In this document: one piece after another, positions 48,726 through 59,932 of the stretch
How positions within the stretch are numbered: position 1 is the first letter of the stretch
Layout: every line of letters starts with the position of its first letter
NCBI GenBank assembly: GCA_025200525.1
Contig: CM045759.1
Location: 4,278,001-4,342,000, forward strand
Length of the DNA: 64,000 nt
From: Camellia lanceoleosa
Lineage: Eukaryota; Streptophyta; Magnoliopsida; Ericales; Theaceae
Direction: 5' to 3'
Notes under the pieces: generated by a model
The model's database searches: none
Told to the model about the DNA's origin: nothing
The model's input: only the letters and a program-made list of their open reading frames with translations
Position numbers and translations under genes: made by a program

Positions 48726-51017
48726 TGTGATAACCTTCACCTCTGATTAGTGCTAATCCTTGATTAAGCATGATAAGTAATTGATTATGGTAAAATTCTG
48801 AATTGATTGCATAAGTGTATTGCCTTAATTATATTTCTATCTGTTTGCTACAGAATGATCTGTTCATGTTTTGAGTTTCGGACTGCGAATTGAAAGCCTT
48901 ATTAGCGACCGAAACAGAAATTGATTAGTGTTATATGCTAATTAGAATTTATATGATTTTATGGTAGGTTTAATTAAAATTCAATTTGGAATGATTAAAT
49001 TAGATTAAATAAAGTTAAATTACAATAGTTGGAATTTATTACATGATTGCCATTGTAGTGGGCCACTTTGTTGAAAACATTGTTTAGAGCTTAGTCTTGC
49101 ATCATTTTGCTCATCCTCTAAACCAAACCGAGTGAGTGAGGGAGAGTGGGAGAAATTGAGTTCTTCAAGAAGAATTTTGGCTTGAACTTAGAAGCATTGA
49201 GGAGATTGCAAAATTGAGCTAGCATATTTGGAAGATCAAGACCTAAGGTAGGAAACTCATCTTCTTAATTGTGAATTTAAGTTATTCATGCATGATTCAT
49301 GGGAAAATTGGTGTATAGAGTCAAGAATTGGCTTAAGGTGTTGGTTTAAGAATTAATTCATGCATGCATGTCCTCATTTTGGAACTTAAGGTTGTTTTCA
49401 TGGAATTCCCACATGCATGTCCATATCATAGCATTTTGGAGCTGTCTTTCATGAAATTCTTGCATGCATGGTCATATCAAGGTTGTATTCTAGAAATTCA
49501 CCATGTTTTTCTATCAAATTGCCAATTTAATTTTGGTTTGAAGTGTTGGAATTCAAGGGAGATCATGCATGTCATATTTAAGCTTTGTTCTTGAAGTTGT
49601 GGTTGATTTTGTGTTCAATTGGCTTACCTTTGGGTTTGATTTCATAAAATGATCTTTGAAACATATTGTAGTATGAGTTTTCAAGAGTTTTCAAGAAAAT
49701 TGGCCCAAAAGGTTGAGTTTTGTTGAGTTGATTCTTGGTTTGAGCTTTGGAGGCAAATCTGTAAAACCTAGAATTTGGCTTCCACGCTCGAGCGAAGGAT
49801 TCCACGCTCGAGCGAGCACCTTTGTGTTCAGAGCTCCACTCGAGCGATGGAATGTTGGCTCGAGTGTGAATTGCAAGCTCTCAAATTTTCTACGTGCGCA
49901 GACGTACCCTCAAGCGAGGAAACCTACGCTCGAGCGAGGACTGTGTCTCACGCTCGAGCGAGCATCGAGCAAGCGTCGAGCGGAGATTTTCAACAACCAG
50001 TACTTTTGCATTTTTTTACAGACCGCTCGAGCGACCCCTCTATTTTGGTAAGCTCGCTTGAGCGAAGAAAGCCACACTCGAGCGAGACCCCTGTTTTCAG
50101 CAAATTTTGAAAAGTATTTTAAAGTACATCTTTGCATCCTCATTTCATCCTAGGCATTTTTAGGCTTAGTTTAAGGCATCTTAATAAGGATAATGTTATA
50201 GAACCACACTGAGTCAAGTTAAGGGGCTAAGTTATTAATCCCTAGTGTGTAACTTAGTGTGTGTTCGTTCTGTTACTGTGTAGGGTTGGCATCCGAGGAC
50301 GCTCATTAGCTTGCCTATAGCCCAATACTCTATGAGTAATAATGTTGTAAAGATATGTTCAATTATAACTATTTCTGAACGATTGATTATACTACTTTTT
50401 GAAATGGCATCGTTTACTGAATGAATGTTTGTCCTATTTGTAAACTGTATTCGTGGCATCCATAGCAACTTCTTTATTCTTGTCTTTATTCTTTTCTTAT
50501 TACGAGAGATCTCTGTCGGTTCTAATGTTTGGAACCACTACTGTTTACTGTTATGATGGCCATCAACTGACTGTTCAGTCCATTAAGACCTACTGTACTG
50601 TTTTGCTATTGGATGTACCATATATGACTACTATGGTTTCTAAATAACTGTTATGGCATGAAATGTGAGCCACTGATTGAATAACTGATTCACTGATACA
50701 ATTGACTATTTTGATTACTGAAAGGACATTCATTCTTAACTCCTTTACACATATGTTATTCACTGGGCTTTAGCTCACTGTCTATATCTATATGTAGGTG
50801 TCCAGGCACCGGATCGGAGCTAGAAATGTCAAGTTAAGCTCCCGTTTTGTCAAGCCAACCTTTGTGCCTCACTCGAGGTTCCAAGTCTGTCCAAGCTAAG
50901 GCTACTTTTGAGATGTTTTAGATTCCCCCTTCTGTCTCCGTTTTGTAACAAATGTTTAAACCTTGACTGTACAGTTATAGTTAGGGATTTGGTCCCTAAC
51001 CTGGATGTTTGTGTATA
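48726..51017 (+). repeat. 3' LTR of element B, left part
   Basis: It starts TGTGATAACC and runs to the insertion point of element C; the last five bases are the gtata duplicated by that insertion. The continuation is at 60,953-61,179. The cluster of CGCTCGAGCG palindromes is at about 49,783-50,088. Confidence 0.92.
49783..50088. repeat. Cluster of CGCTCGAGCG-type palindromes, 3' LTR of B
   Basis: About ten copies of gctcgagcg or close variants occur within about 300 bp. The part between about 49,890 and 49,985 aligns poorly with the 5' LTR, while the sequence on both sides matches well. Confidence 0.88.
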
Positions 51018-51629
51018 TGTCATGACCCGAACCCGCCCCCATGGGTTAAGGACATAACTGGCCAGTAATCTTGTGATTACCTACGGCCTCAGATCAAAAT
51101 AGACATAACTCGTCAGAGTAAAGGGGCCAAACGGAAGCAAAAATATAAAACTTTGTCCATAGAGTTGTGCTAATATGCACATCAAACAAAACCATACTCA
51201 TATACATTAATAACCCACATCAAAAGCACAGTAACATAAACTTCTTTATAGACAGGATCATCTAAACTGAGCCAACCCATAACAGACTATATACAAATAT
51301 ACACAAAGTCCTTGCCAACAAGACAAAACGTAAATGCATAACAAGATGGCAAAGATGGGTCTCGTGTGTGAGACACAAGGTTAGCTCTCCAAAACTCATG
51401 TTGTTCATGGCAGACTTCACCGGGGCTGGGTTTGGACTTCTCTTGGCTCACCTAGAAACACATGAATGAGCGTGAGCGATAGCCTAGTGAATAATATCAA
51501 ATACAGAAGTTACATAACGATGTAGAACAACAGGTTCCAAACGACCTCGGGCCTAGTTCATATTTCTATTTAACAGGTATATATAACTATATGAGTTTCA
51601 AATCAAATGATTCGTAGTTTCAACGGTCT

Positions 51630-52030
51630 GGCCTTTGGCCCATTCAGATTTCCATTCATGTCAAAACGGCCTTCTCCCCACTCGTTTATGTCAAAACGGC
51701 CTTCGGCCCGATTATTTATGTCAGAACGGCCTTCGGCCCGTTCATTCTCGTCAAACAGCCTTCGGCCCACTCATGCATGTCAAAACGGCCTTCGGCCCAC
51801 TCATTCATGTCATAATGACCTTCGGTCCATTCATATAAGTCAAAACGAACTTCGGTCCATTCACATAAGTCAAACGACCTTTGGTCCAGTCATATATGTC
51901 AAAACGACCTTCGGTCCGTTCATTTCTATCAAAACGACCTTCGGTCCATTCAATTCCATCAAAACGACCTTTGGTCCATTTATGTTTATCAAAACGACCT
52001 TTGGTCCATTTATTTGTTCATGTCAAACTT
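51630..52030. repeat. Array of about 13 hairpin-bearing 30-bp repeats, left LTR of C
   Basis: The unit is roughly tcaaaacgaccttcggtcca followed by ttcatatatg. Each copy contains a short inverted repeat around TTC or TTT: GGCC-TTC-GGCC in the first copies, GACC-TTC-GGTC in the later ones. The repeat length is a multiple of three, which leaves long but meaningless reading frames. Confidence 0.93.
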
Positions 52031-52351
52031 TTGTCCACAATCCCAATTAGCACTCATAAAGCTTATAAGGGAATAAACAATTAGACATTCACAAGCATTC
52101 GAATATCGATATTGCTCACAATGATCGGCTTGTGGATTTGCCCCGGAGCTTGACCCTACACATTTCATGAACACAAAAGGGTCACTAACAGCTCAATCTG
52201 TTCTTTAATTCACATATTCCTCTTTAGGCTTTATTCTTATCTCATTAACTCATTTACAATACTTAACACATGCCTAAGAGTGCTTGCAAGTGAAAGAAAA
52301 CGGAAAACGAAACACAGAATGCAAAAACAAAATTTCAGAAAACAGGGTCCC

Positions 52352-52583
52352 TGCTCGAGCGTGAACTTCCCCGCTCGAGCGGACCTTTGAGGCCTGCAAA
52401 AGTACTAGTTACCTCAAAATTATGCTCGAGCGTGAGTTAGGGCTCTCGAGCGGAAGGCCTGTCTACAAAAACTCCCCGCTCGAGCGTGAAGTATCCCACT
52501 TGAGCGGACACCAACTCTGCAAAAAGTGCTGGGAGCACGAAATTTACGCTCGAGTGGCGGTTTCCTTGCTCGAGCGGACATCA
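52352..52583. repeat. Paired CTCGAG palindromes, left LTR of C
   Basis: Eight sites of the type GCTCGAGCGTG or GCTCGAGCGG occur as four pairs. Within a pair they lie about 18-28 bp apart, and pairs repeat every 50-70 bp with tgcaaaa-like sequence between. Two sites are degraded (acttgagcgg, gctcgagtgg). Confidence 0.88.
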
Positions 52584-53595
52584 AGATTCTGAAAATTCCA
52601 GATTGTGTTCTTGAGCTCCTTTCAAACATTTCAACCATATTTCTTGCATAACATGGCTCCAACTTCACCTATATTTGTGCTAATATGATATAAATACCAA
52701 AACATATCATCATGGAGCTCAATTTCATGAATTAACCACATGATGCCCCAAATTAGCACTAAGCTCAACTCCAACATCACAATTTCATACATTCAAGCTC
52801 ACATCTTCATAAATTGTACATGCATGTGATAAACTAGCCACATTCTTAACTTAGACAACACAATTGGTGATCAAAACATGAGTTCCAACCCAAAACTCTA
52901 CATAGATCATGTATTTCAAGCTCATACATGCTATTTCAAAGCAATTTCTTACATGCATGCATATGTCAAGCTTAAATACAACAAAATCAATTCAACTCAT
53001 GCTCTTTATCCTTATTCAACTCTGAATTTTCAAATGGCAAACAAACCCATGATTCAAGGGTTAATTACTCACCTAGGAGCCTTATACACCCAAGTTCCAG
53101 CCAAATCTTGAGCTTAATCTTCAAATTCCAAAGCTTGAGCCCAAGATTACACAATTCTCTCATTCTCTCTCTCTATTGCCGGCTCTCTCTTTATTTTGAG
53201 TCCCCAAAAACAGTCAAATGAAGTAAAGAAGAGAAAATAGAGGGTGTAGAGTCTTGCCAACAAAACCCACTAAGGCCAATACAATATAATAATAATAAGA
53301 ATATAATAGAGCTCTAATTCATCAATTTAATCAGTTTAATCTAACCAGAATCAATTTCTAATTAAATTTTACCGTAGGCTCGAAAAATTCCACTAATCAC
53401 AATGGCATAATCAATTTCGGGTTCTGTGGCCGATAAGGCCCTCAATTTAATTTCCGAAGCGAATTATTCAAACAGATATTCCTATGGTGAACAGATAGAA
53501 TTTCAAATCACATAATGACACATAAAATCATGCTAAACACATAATCATACTCAAATTAAGGACCAATTAGCGTACTACGGAATAGAGGTATCACA

Positions 53596-53607
53596 GTCTT
53601 CCCCCCT
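53596..53607 (-). other. Polypurine tract of element C
   Basis: The minus strand reads AAAGGGGGGAAGAC immediately before the LTR start TGTGATACC. Confidence 0.85.
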
Positions 53608-55060
53608 TTAGGAAGTTTGGTCCTCCAAACTTAAGTTACCTTCGTCGGGAAACAAATGTGGATAGCGTAGTCGCATCTCCTCCTCTTTTTCCCATGTGGC
53701 ATCCGTCCCATAGTGCTTTTTCCATTCTACTTTCACCATTGGGATGGACTTGTTTCTCAATTGTTTCACTTGCTGATCAACAATCCATTCCGGCCATTCA
53801 GCATATTCCATATTCTAATCAATAGCAACCCGGTGATAATCAATCACATGAAACGGGTCTCGGAGGTAACCCCTCAACATCGACACATGAAACACATTAT
53901 GGATTTGCTCGAATCCCGGCGGCAAAGCAACTCTATAAGCAACTGGACCAAGCCTCTCTAAAATCTGAAACGGCCCGATATAGCGGGGCAACAACTTCCC
54001 CTTTTCCCCAAATCTGACTTGGCCTTTCATCGGAGAAACACTGATGAACACATGGTCACCAACCTCATACTCAAGAGGTTTTCTCCGAACGTCCATGTAA
54101 TTCTTTTGTCAGTCCTGAGCTATTTTGAGCCTTTGATGAACAATCTTGATTTTCTTAGAAGTGTCTTGTACAATTTTTGGCCCAAGCAAAGCTCTATCCC
54201 CGACCTCTGTCCAACAAATAGGTGATCTACACCTCCTACCATACAAAGCCTCATATGGTGCCATAGTGATGCTGGAGTGGAAGCTGTTATTATAAGCAAA
54301 CTCTACAAGTGGCAAATAGTCTTCCTAACTCCCCTGAAAATCCAAAGCACACATGCGAAGTATATCTTCCAAAGTTTGTATCGTTCGTTCTGACTGCCCA
54401 TTTGTCTGTGGGTGGAATGCAGTGCTGAATCTTAGTTCTGTTCCCATAGCTTCTTGCAAACTCTTCCACAGTCTAGACATGAATTTCGGATCTCTATTCG
54501 ATACAATGGATACCGGAACTCCGTGTAAACGGACAATCTCATCAACGTAAATTGTAGCCAATCTATAAGCAGTAAATGTAGTTTTGACAGGCAGAAAATG
54601 TGCAGACTTAGTCAGTCTATCAACTACAACCCAAACAGAATCCATACCTCGAGGAGTCCGAGGTAGGCCAACAACAAAATCCATAGTCACATATTCCCAC
54701 TTCCATTCAGGAATAGGGAGAGGTTGAAGTAGACCGCCTGGTTTCTGATGTTCAGCCTTAACTTGCTGGCACTGAAGGCACTTGGACACATATTCTGCAA
54801 TCTCTTTCTTTATTTTAGGCCACCAATAGGTTTTTTTCAAGTCCCGATACATTTTATTGTTACCCGGATGCATAGCAAATACGGATCTGTAAGCTTCATC
54901 TAGGACCCTCTTCTTTAGTTCCGGGATGTCAGAGACACATAGTCGGTTTCGGAATTTCAACATGTCATTCCCAATACTGAATTCTGCTTTTGGACTTGTC
55001 TCAAATTCATCAATTATCTTTTTGAGGAACTCATCCTCTTTCTGTTTCTGTTTGATTTCA
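53608..55060 (-). pseudogene. Integrase and chromodomain-like tail of element C
   Basis: The integrase part begins near 55,050 ([13 protein letters not shown]) and has [28 protein letters not shown] and [15 protein letters not shown]. The second catalytic position reads VSNRDPKF, with Asn where Asp is required, so the enzyme would be inactive even without stops. Stops lie at 54,325 (TAG), 54,109 (TGA) and 53,815 (TAG). The tail (53,611-53,811) has VKQLRNKSIPMVKVEWKKH and DATWEKEEEMRLRYPHLF, a chromodomain-like segment that in chromoviruses helps target insertion to chromatin. Confidence 0.88.
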
Positions 55061-55750
55061 TCGACAATGGCCGGCTCGGCGTCCGCCCTGCCCACATACT
55101 ATTACTTCAATTTCAGACTTCTCAAAGTCTTGCAAAATTTCCCTTTGTTTTGTAAGCAAACAAGCCATACTTCTTGTTGATTTTCTGCTCAAGGCATCAG
55201 CAACTGTATTGGCTTTCCCGGGGTGGTACTGAATCTCAAGATCATAGTCTTTGATCAGTTCAAGCCATCTCCTTTGTCGCATATTCAGTTCTTTCTATGT
55301 AAAGAAGTATTTTAGGCTCTTGTGATCTGTGTAGACTTCACACTTTGCCCCATACAAATAATGCCGCCAAATTTTCAAAACAAAAACAACCGCGGCCAAT
55401 TCCAGGTCATACGTTGGATAATTCTTCTCATGTGGCCTCAACTGTCGGGAGGCGTAGGCAATAACTTTTCCGCTCTGCATTAACACACAACCCAAACCTT
55501 TATAAGACGTATCACTGAAGATTACAAAATTTTCCGTACCTGAAGGTAGTGTCAAAATTGGTGTAGTGGTCAATCTTGTTTTCAGTTCTTGAAAAGCAGA
55601 TTCTCTTTTATCATTCCATTCAAACGGTTGCCCTTTTCGTGTCAATTGGGTAAGAGGCACGACTAATTTCGAAAAGTCCTTCACAAACCTCCGGTAGTAC
55701 CTAGCTAAGCCCATAAAACTGCGAACCTCTGTCACATTAGTCGGTGTAGG
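55061..55750 (-). pseudogene. RNase H and connection of element C
   Basis: The segment has [66 protein letters not shown] and VADALSRKS, so the catalytic acids are present. A TAG at 55,295 lies in the place of Gln, and a frameshift lies near 55,070-55,095 in the linker to integrase. Confidence 0.87.
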
Positions 55751-56401
55751 CTAATTCACAATTGCCTCCACTGAAATTCCTTCCTTGTTGATCACATGCC
55801 CTAGGAAAACAACTTCATCCAACCAAAACTCACATTTCTTTAGTTTAGCAAATAATTTCCTTTCCCGAAGTATTTGTAAAACAGTCCTCAAATGATGTTC
55901 ATGTTCAAGTCTATCTTTAGAATATATCAAAATATCATCGATGAAGACTACAACAAACTCATCAAGGTAGGTTTTAAAAATTCTATTCATCAAGTCCATA
56001 AATGCTGCCGGAGCATTAGTTACTCCAAATGGCATCACAAGAAACTCAAAATGACCATACCTCGTTCTGAATGCGGTTTTCTCAATATCCTCTGCCTTAA
56101 TCTTCAACTGGTGGTACCCGGATCTCAAATCAATCTTAGAAAACACCTGTGATCCTTGTAGTTGGTCAAATAAATCATCAATACGGGGTAAAGGGTATTT
56201 GTTCTTTATCGTTACTTTGTTCAATTCCCAATAATCGATGCGCAGGCGCAAAGTACCATCCTTCTTCTTCACAAATAATACTGGTGCGCCCCAAGGCGAA
56301 GTGCTAGGTCGGATAAACCCCTTGTCAAGCAAGTCTTACAACTGTTCTTTCAATTCTTTCATTTCAGCAGTAGCCATCCTGTAGGGAGTTTTAGAAATAG
56401 G
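55751..56401 (-). pseudogene. Reverse transcriptase of element C
   Basis: The RT reads through [67 protein letters not shown] and the catalytic [13 protein letters not shown], all intact. In [10 protein letters not shown] a Trp replaces the usual Arg. A TAA at 56,336 is at the start, and a TAG at 55,751 replaces a Trp near the end. Confidence 0.9.
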
Positions 56402-57256
56402 CTAGGTGCCTAGCACAGTCTCAATAGTAAACTCTATCTCCCTGTCTACCAATTCTCCTGGTAATTCATTTGGAAACACATCTGGAAATTCTCTAACAAT
56501 AGGAATATCATTCAATTCAACATTCACAGATTGTTCAGTCAACACATAGCATAGATAACCCTGGCACCCTTTCCTGATCAATTTACATGCTTTCATTGCA
56601 GATATCAAATAAGGTGGAGGCATTACCCCATTACCCACAAACACAATTTTTTTTTGTTCTGGTGGTTTAAATACAACCATTTTTGTCACACAGTCTATGG
56701 TGGCATAATACTTGGTCAACCAATCCATACCCAAAATTACGTCAAAATGTCTAAAGTTCAAGGGTAATAAATCTACATATAAGGTAGCATCCTCAATATG
56801 CATGTCACAAAACCTATATATATAGTCACATAACACAGATTCCCCCGATGGAGCAGACATACACAACAAATATGGCAACAACTCTAGGGGTTTTTTCAGT
56901 CTAGATACAAATGTATATGTCACAAATGAGTGTGTTGATCCAGAATCAATTAATACAAAGGCATCCTGATCACATATTGAAATGGTACCTGAGACAACGG
57001 CATTGGCATTCCATGTATCGCCCGGAACAAGCGCAAAAACTCTCCCCTGTCTCACGGTATCCCCGGTAATAGCGGATCTCAAAGTATTTCCCGGCTTTGG
57101 AGCTGATGCGGTGGAACTAGCTGCTATCTTTCCACCGTTCTGATTACACTCTCGGGCCATATGCCCTTGTTTCCCACACTTGAAACAGGCTCCTGATGCA
57201 CGGTAACAGACTCCACGGTGCCTTTTGCTACAAATATTGCACATGGGAGCTGTGTC
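56402..57256 (-). pseudogene. Nucleocapsid zinc knuckle and protease of element C
   Basis: It begins with CNICSKRHRGVC and the CCHC knuckle CFKCGKQGHMAREC, followed by the protease with LIDSGSTHSFVTYTF and VILGMDWLTKYYATIDC. It ends at a TAG (56,402) at the position where element B has TAA. Confidence 0.88.
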
Positions 57257-58075
57257 TCAAGAAGAATTTGAAGTAGTGGAGGAGCCCGTGTTTTGTTTTT
57301 TCAGAAATTTCTTCTTTGAAAAGAAGCCTTGCCTTTTGTTACCCTTCCATTCTGTTACTGGCTTAGCTTTTCTAGCTATATTAGCCTCTGATATGATGGC
57401 CCTGTCAACCACCCCAATGTAGGTTTCCAACTTTAGAACATTCACCCTCTCTAGGATGTCACTGCGGAGTCCACCTTCAAAGTGTCTTTCCTTCTTATAA
57501 TCGATGTCAATCACATGTGGTGCAAACCTGGCCAATTCAGTGAACTTGGCCTCATACTCAGCCACTGTTATATTATCTTGCTTGAGTTCCATGAATTCGA
57601 CTACTTTCCTATCCCGAACGCATTGCGGGAAGTACTTGTCATAAAAAATCTCCAGAAATTTTACCCAATCCACATCTTTATGATTTTCTCACATCAACAT
57701 CCACCATCTTCTTGCTTCGTCTTCCAACATAAAAGTGGCTAGGAGCACTTTCTGGGTCTCTGAACAGGGAAACACTTCAAATAATTTCTCAATGCCGAGG
57801 ACCCACGCTTCGGCTTTCAACGGATCTAATCCCCCGTGGAACTGTGTTGATTTAATTTTCTTGAATTCCTTGGTGAGAGCTATTATCCGATCATCATTTT
57901 GATTATTTGGCACGGGTGGTGCCGGAGGTGGAGGTGGCGGGTGTGGTTGCTGCCACTGTTGTTGCCACTCCTGTTGCTGTCTCAAAGCTTCTGCCATTTC
58001 TTGGATCAATCTTTCCATTCTGTCCATTCTGGCAGTAGAGGACTCCTCTATCTCATCACCTCTAGTTCTCACCAT
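57257..58075 (-). pseudogene. gag of element C
   Basis: The start is MVRTRGDEIEESSTARMDRM at 58,075. A Gln/Pro-rich linker (QQQEWQQQWQQP then P-rich) leads to the capsid core STQFHGGLDPLKAEAWVLGI and LEDEARRWWMLM. A TGA at 57,689 follows directly, where Arg (CGA) is expected. The frame continues with VDWVKFLEIFYDKYFPQC to a second TGA at 57,257 just before the zinc knuckle. Confidence 0.9.
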
Positions 58076-58357
58076 CTGATTAAACTTGCATTATATTTCA
58101 TACAAAAGATTCACAAATATGTATACACTAAGAGCACACATACTGAAATAATTGCAATGCAAGTAAATTACAACTTATAGCACATAATTACTCAAATCAA
58201 AACACTTAAGCATATTCTTGATGCTTTCACAGTTCGTATCAAAATAGTTAAGCACATTATCAATGCCTCCAAAGTCATATTTATCACATGAATGCATTCT
58301 AGATCTCATCCAGACGCGTATTGCTCTTTTGGACAAGTGTGTGAGTTATTGACTCGT

Positions 58358-58369
58358 GCTCTGATACCA
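58358..58369 (-). other. Primer-binding site of element C
   Basis: The minus strand reads TGGTATCAGAGC, matching initiator methionine tRNA, three bases inside the 5' LTR end. Confidence 0.88.
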
Positions 58370-58979
58370 CTCTGTCATGACCCGAACCCGCCCCTATGGG
58401 TTAAGGACATAACCGGCCAGTAATCTTGTGATTACCTACGGCTTCAGACCAAAACAGACATAATTCGTCAGAGTAAAGGGGCCAAACGGAAGCAAAAATT
58501 TAAAAATTTGTCCATAGAGCCGTGCTAATATGCACATCAAACAAAACCATACTCATATATGTTAATAACCCATATCAAAAGCACAGTAACATAAACTTCT
58601 TTACAGACAGGATCATCTAAACTGAGCCAACCCATAACAGACTATATACAAATATACACAAAGTCCTTGCTAACAAGACAAAACGTAAATGCATAACAAG
58701 ATGGCAAGGATGGGTCTCGTGCGTGAGACACAAGGCTGGCTCTCCAAAACTCGTATTGTTCATGGCAGACTTCACCGGGGCTGGGTTTGGACTTCTCTTG
58801 GCTTACCTAGAAACACATGAATGAGCGTGAGCGATAGCCTAGTGAATAATATCAAATACAGAAGTTACATAACGATGTACAACAACAGGTTCCAAACGGC
58901 CTCGGGCCCAGTTCATATTTCTATTTAACAGGTATATATAACTATACGAGTTTCAAATCAAGTGATTCGTAGTTTCAAC

Positions 58980-59385
58980 GGTCTGGCCTTTGGCCCATTC
59001 AGATTTCCATTCATGTCAAAATGGCCTTCGGCCCACTCGTTTATGTCAAAACGGCCTTCGGCCCGATCATTTATGTCAGAACGGCCTTCGGCCCGTTCAT
59101 TCTCGTCAAACGGCCTTCGGCCCACTCATGCATGTCAAAACGGCCTTCGGCCCACTCATTTATGTCATAACGACCTTCGGTCCATTCATATAAGTCAAAA
59201 CGACCTTCGGTCCATTCACATAAGTCAAACGACCTTTGGTCCAGTCATATATGTCAAAATGACCTTCGGTCCATTCATTTCTATTAAAACGATATTCGGT
59301 CCATTCAATTCCATCAAAACGACCTTTGGTCCATTTATGTTTATCAAAACGACCTTTGGTCCATTTATTTGTTCATGTCAAACTT
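58980..59385. repeat. Hairpin 30-bp repeat array, right LTR of C
   Basis: The copy number and order of the GGCC and GACC type units are the same as in the left LTR. Differences between the LTRs inside the array are mainly C/T or A/G, as in the rest of the LTR. Confidence 0.93.
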
Positions 59386-59705
59386 TTGTCCACAATCCCA
59401 ATTAGCACTTATAAAGCTTATAAGGGAATAAACAATTGGACATTCACAAGCACTCAAATATCGATATTACTCACAATGATCGACTTGTGGATTTGCCCCG
59501 GAGCTTGACCCTACACATTTCATGAACACAAAAGGGTCACTAACAGCTCAATCCGTTCTTTAATTCACATATTCCTCTTTAGGTTTTATTCTTATCTCAT
59601 TAACTCATTTACAATACTTAACACATGCCTAAGAGTGCTTGCAAGTGAAAGAGAATGGAAAACGAAACACAGAATGCGAGAACAAAATTTCAAAAAACAG
59701 GGTCT

Positions 59706-59932
59706 CCGCTCGAGCGTGGACTTCCCCGCTCGAGCGGACCTTTGAAGCCTGCAAAAGTATTGGTTACCTCAAAATTACGCTCGAGCGTGAGTTAGGGCGC
59801 TCGAGCGGAAGGCCTATCTACAAAAACTCCCCGCTCGAGCGTGAAGTATCCCGCTTGAGCGGACACCAACTCTGCAAAAAGTGCTGGGAGCACAAAATTT
59901 ACGCTCAAGCAGCGGTTTTCCTGCTCGAGCGG
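59706..59932. repeat. Paired CTCGAG palindromes, right LTR of C
   Basis: Eight sites match the left LTR in order and spacing. Some are better preserved here (gcgctcgagcgg near 59,797 versus gctctcgagcgg in the left copy). Confidence 0.88.

Larger units (their letters stand above)
51018..53595 (-). repeat. 3' LTR of element C (left copy)
   Basis: In plus orientation it begins TGTCATGACCC and ends GAGGTATCACA. It holds the 30-bp hairpin repeat array (about 51,630-52,030) and a CTCGAG cluster (about 52,352-52,583). Confidence 0.92.

Noticed and set aside
51630..52030. CRISPR-like look of regularly spaced 30-bp repeats
   Set aside because: There are no unique spacers between repeats, no cas genes, and the array sits in both LTRs of a plant retrotransposon.
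51607..52050. A 147-residue open frame with a ten-residue repeat (and its twin at 58,962-59,405)
   Set aside because: It is the translation of the 30-bp LTR repeat array; any frame stays open because the unit is ten codons long. The composition is not protein-like.
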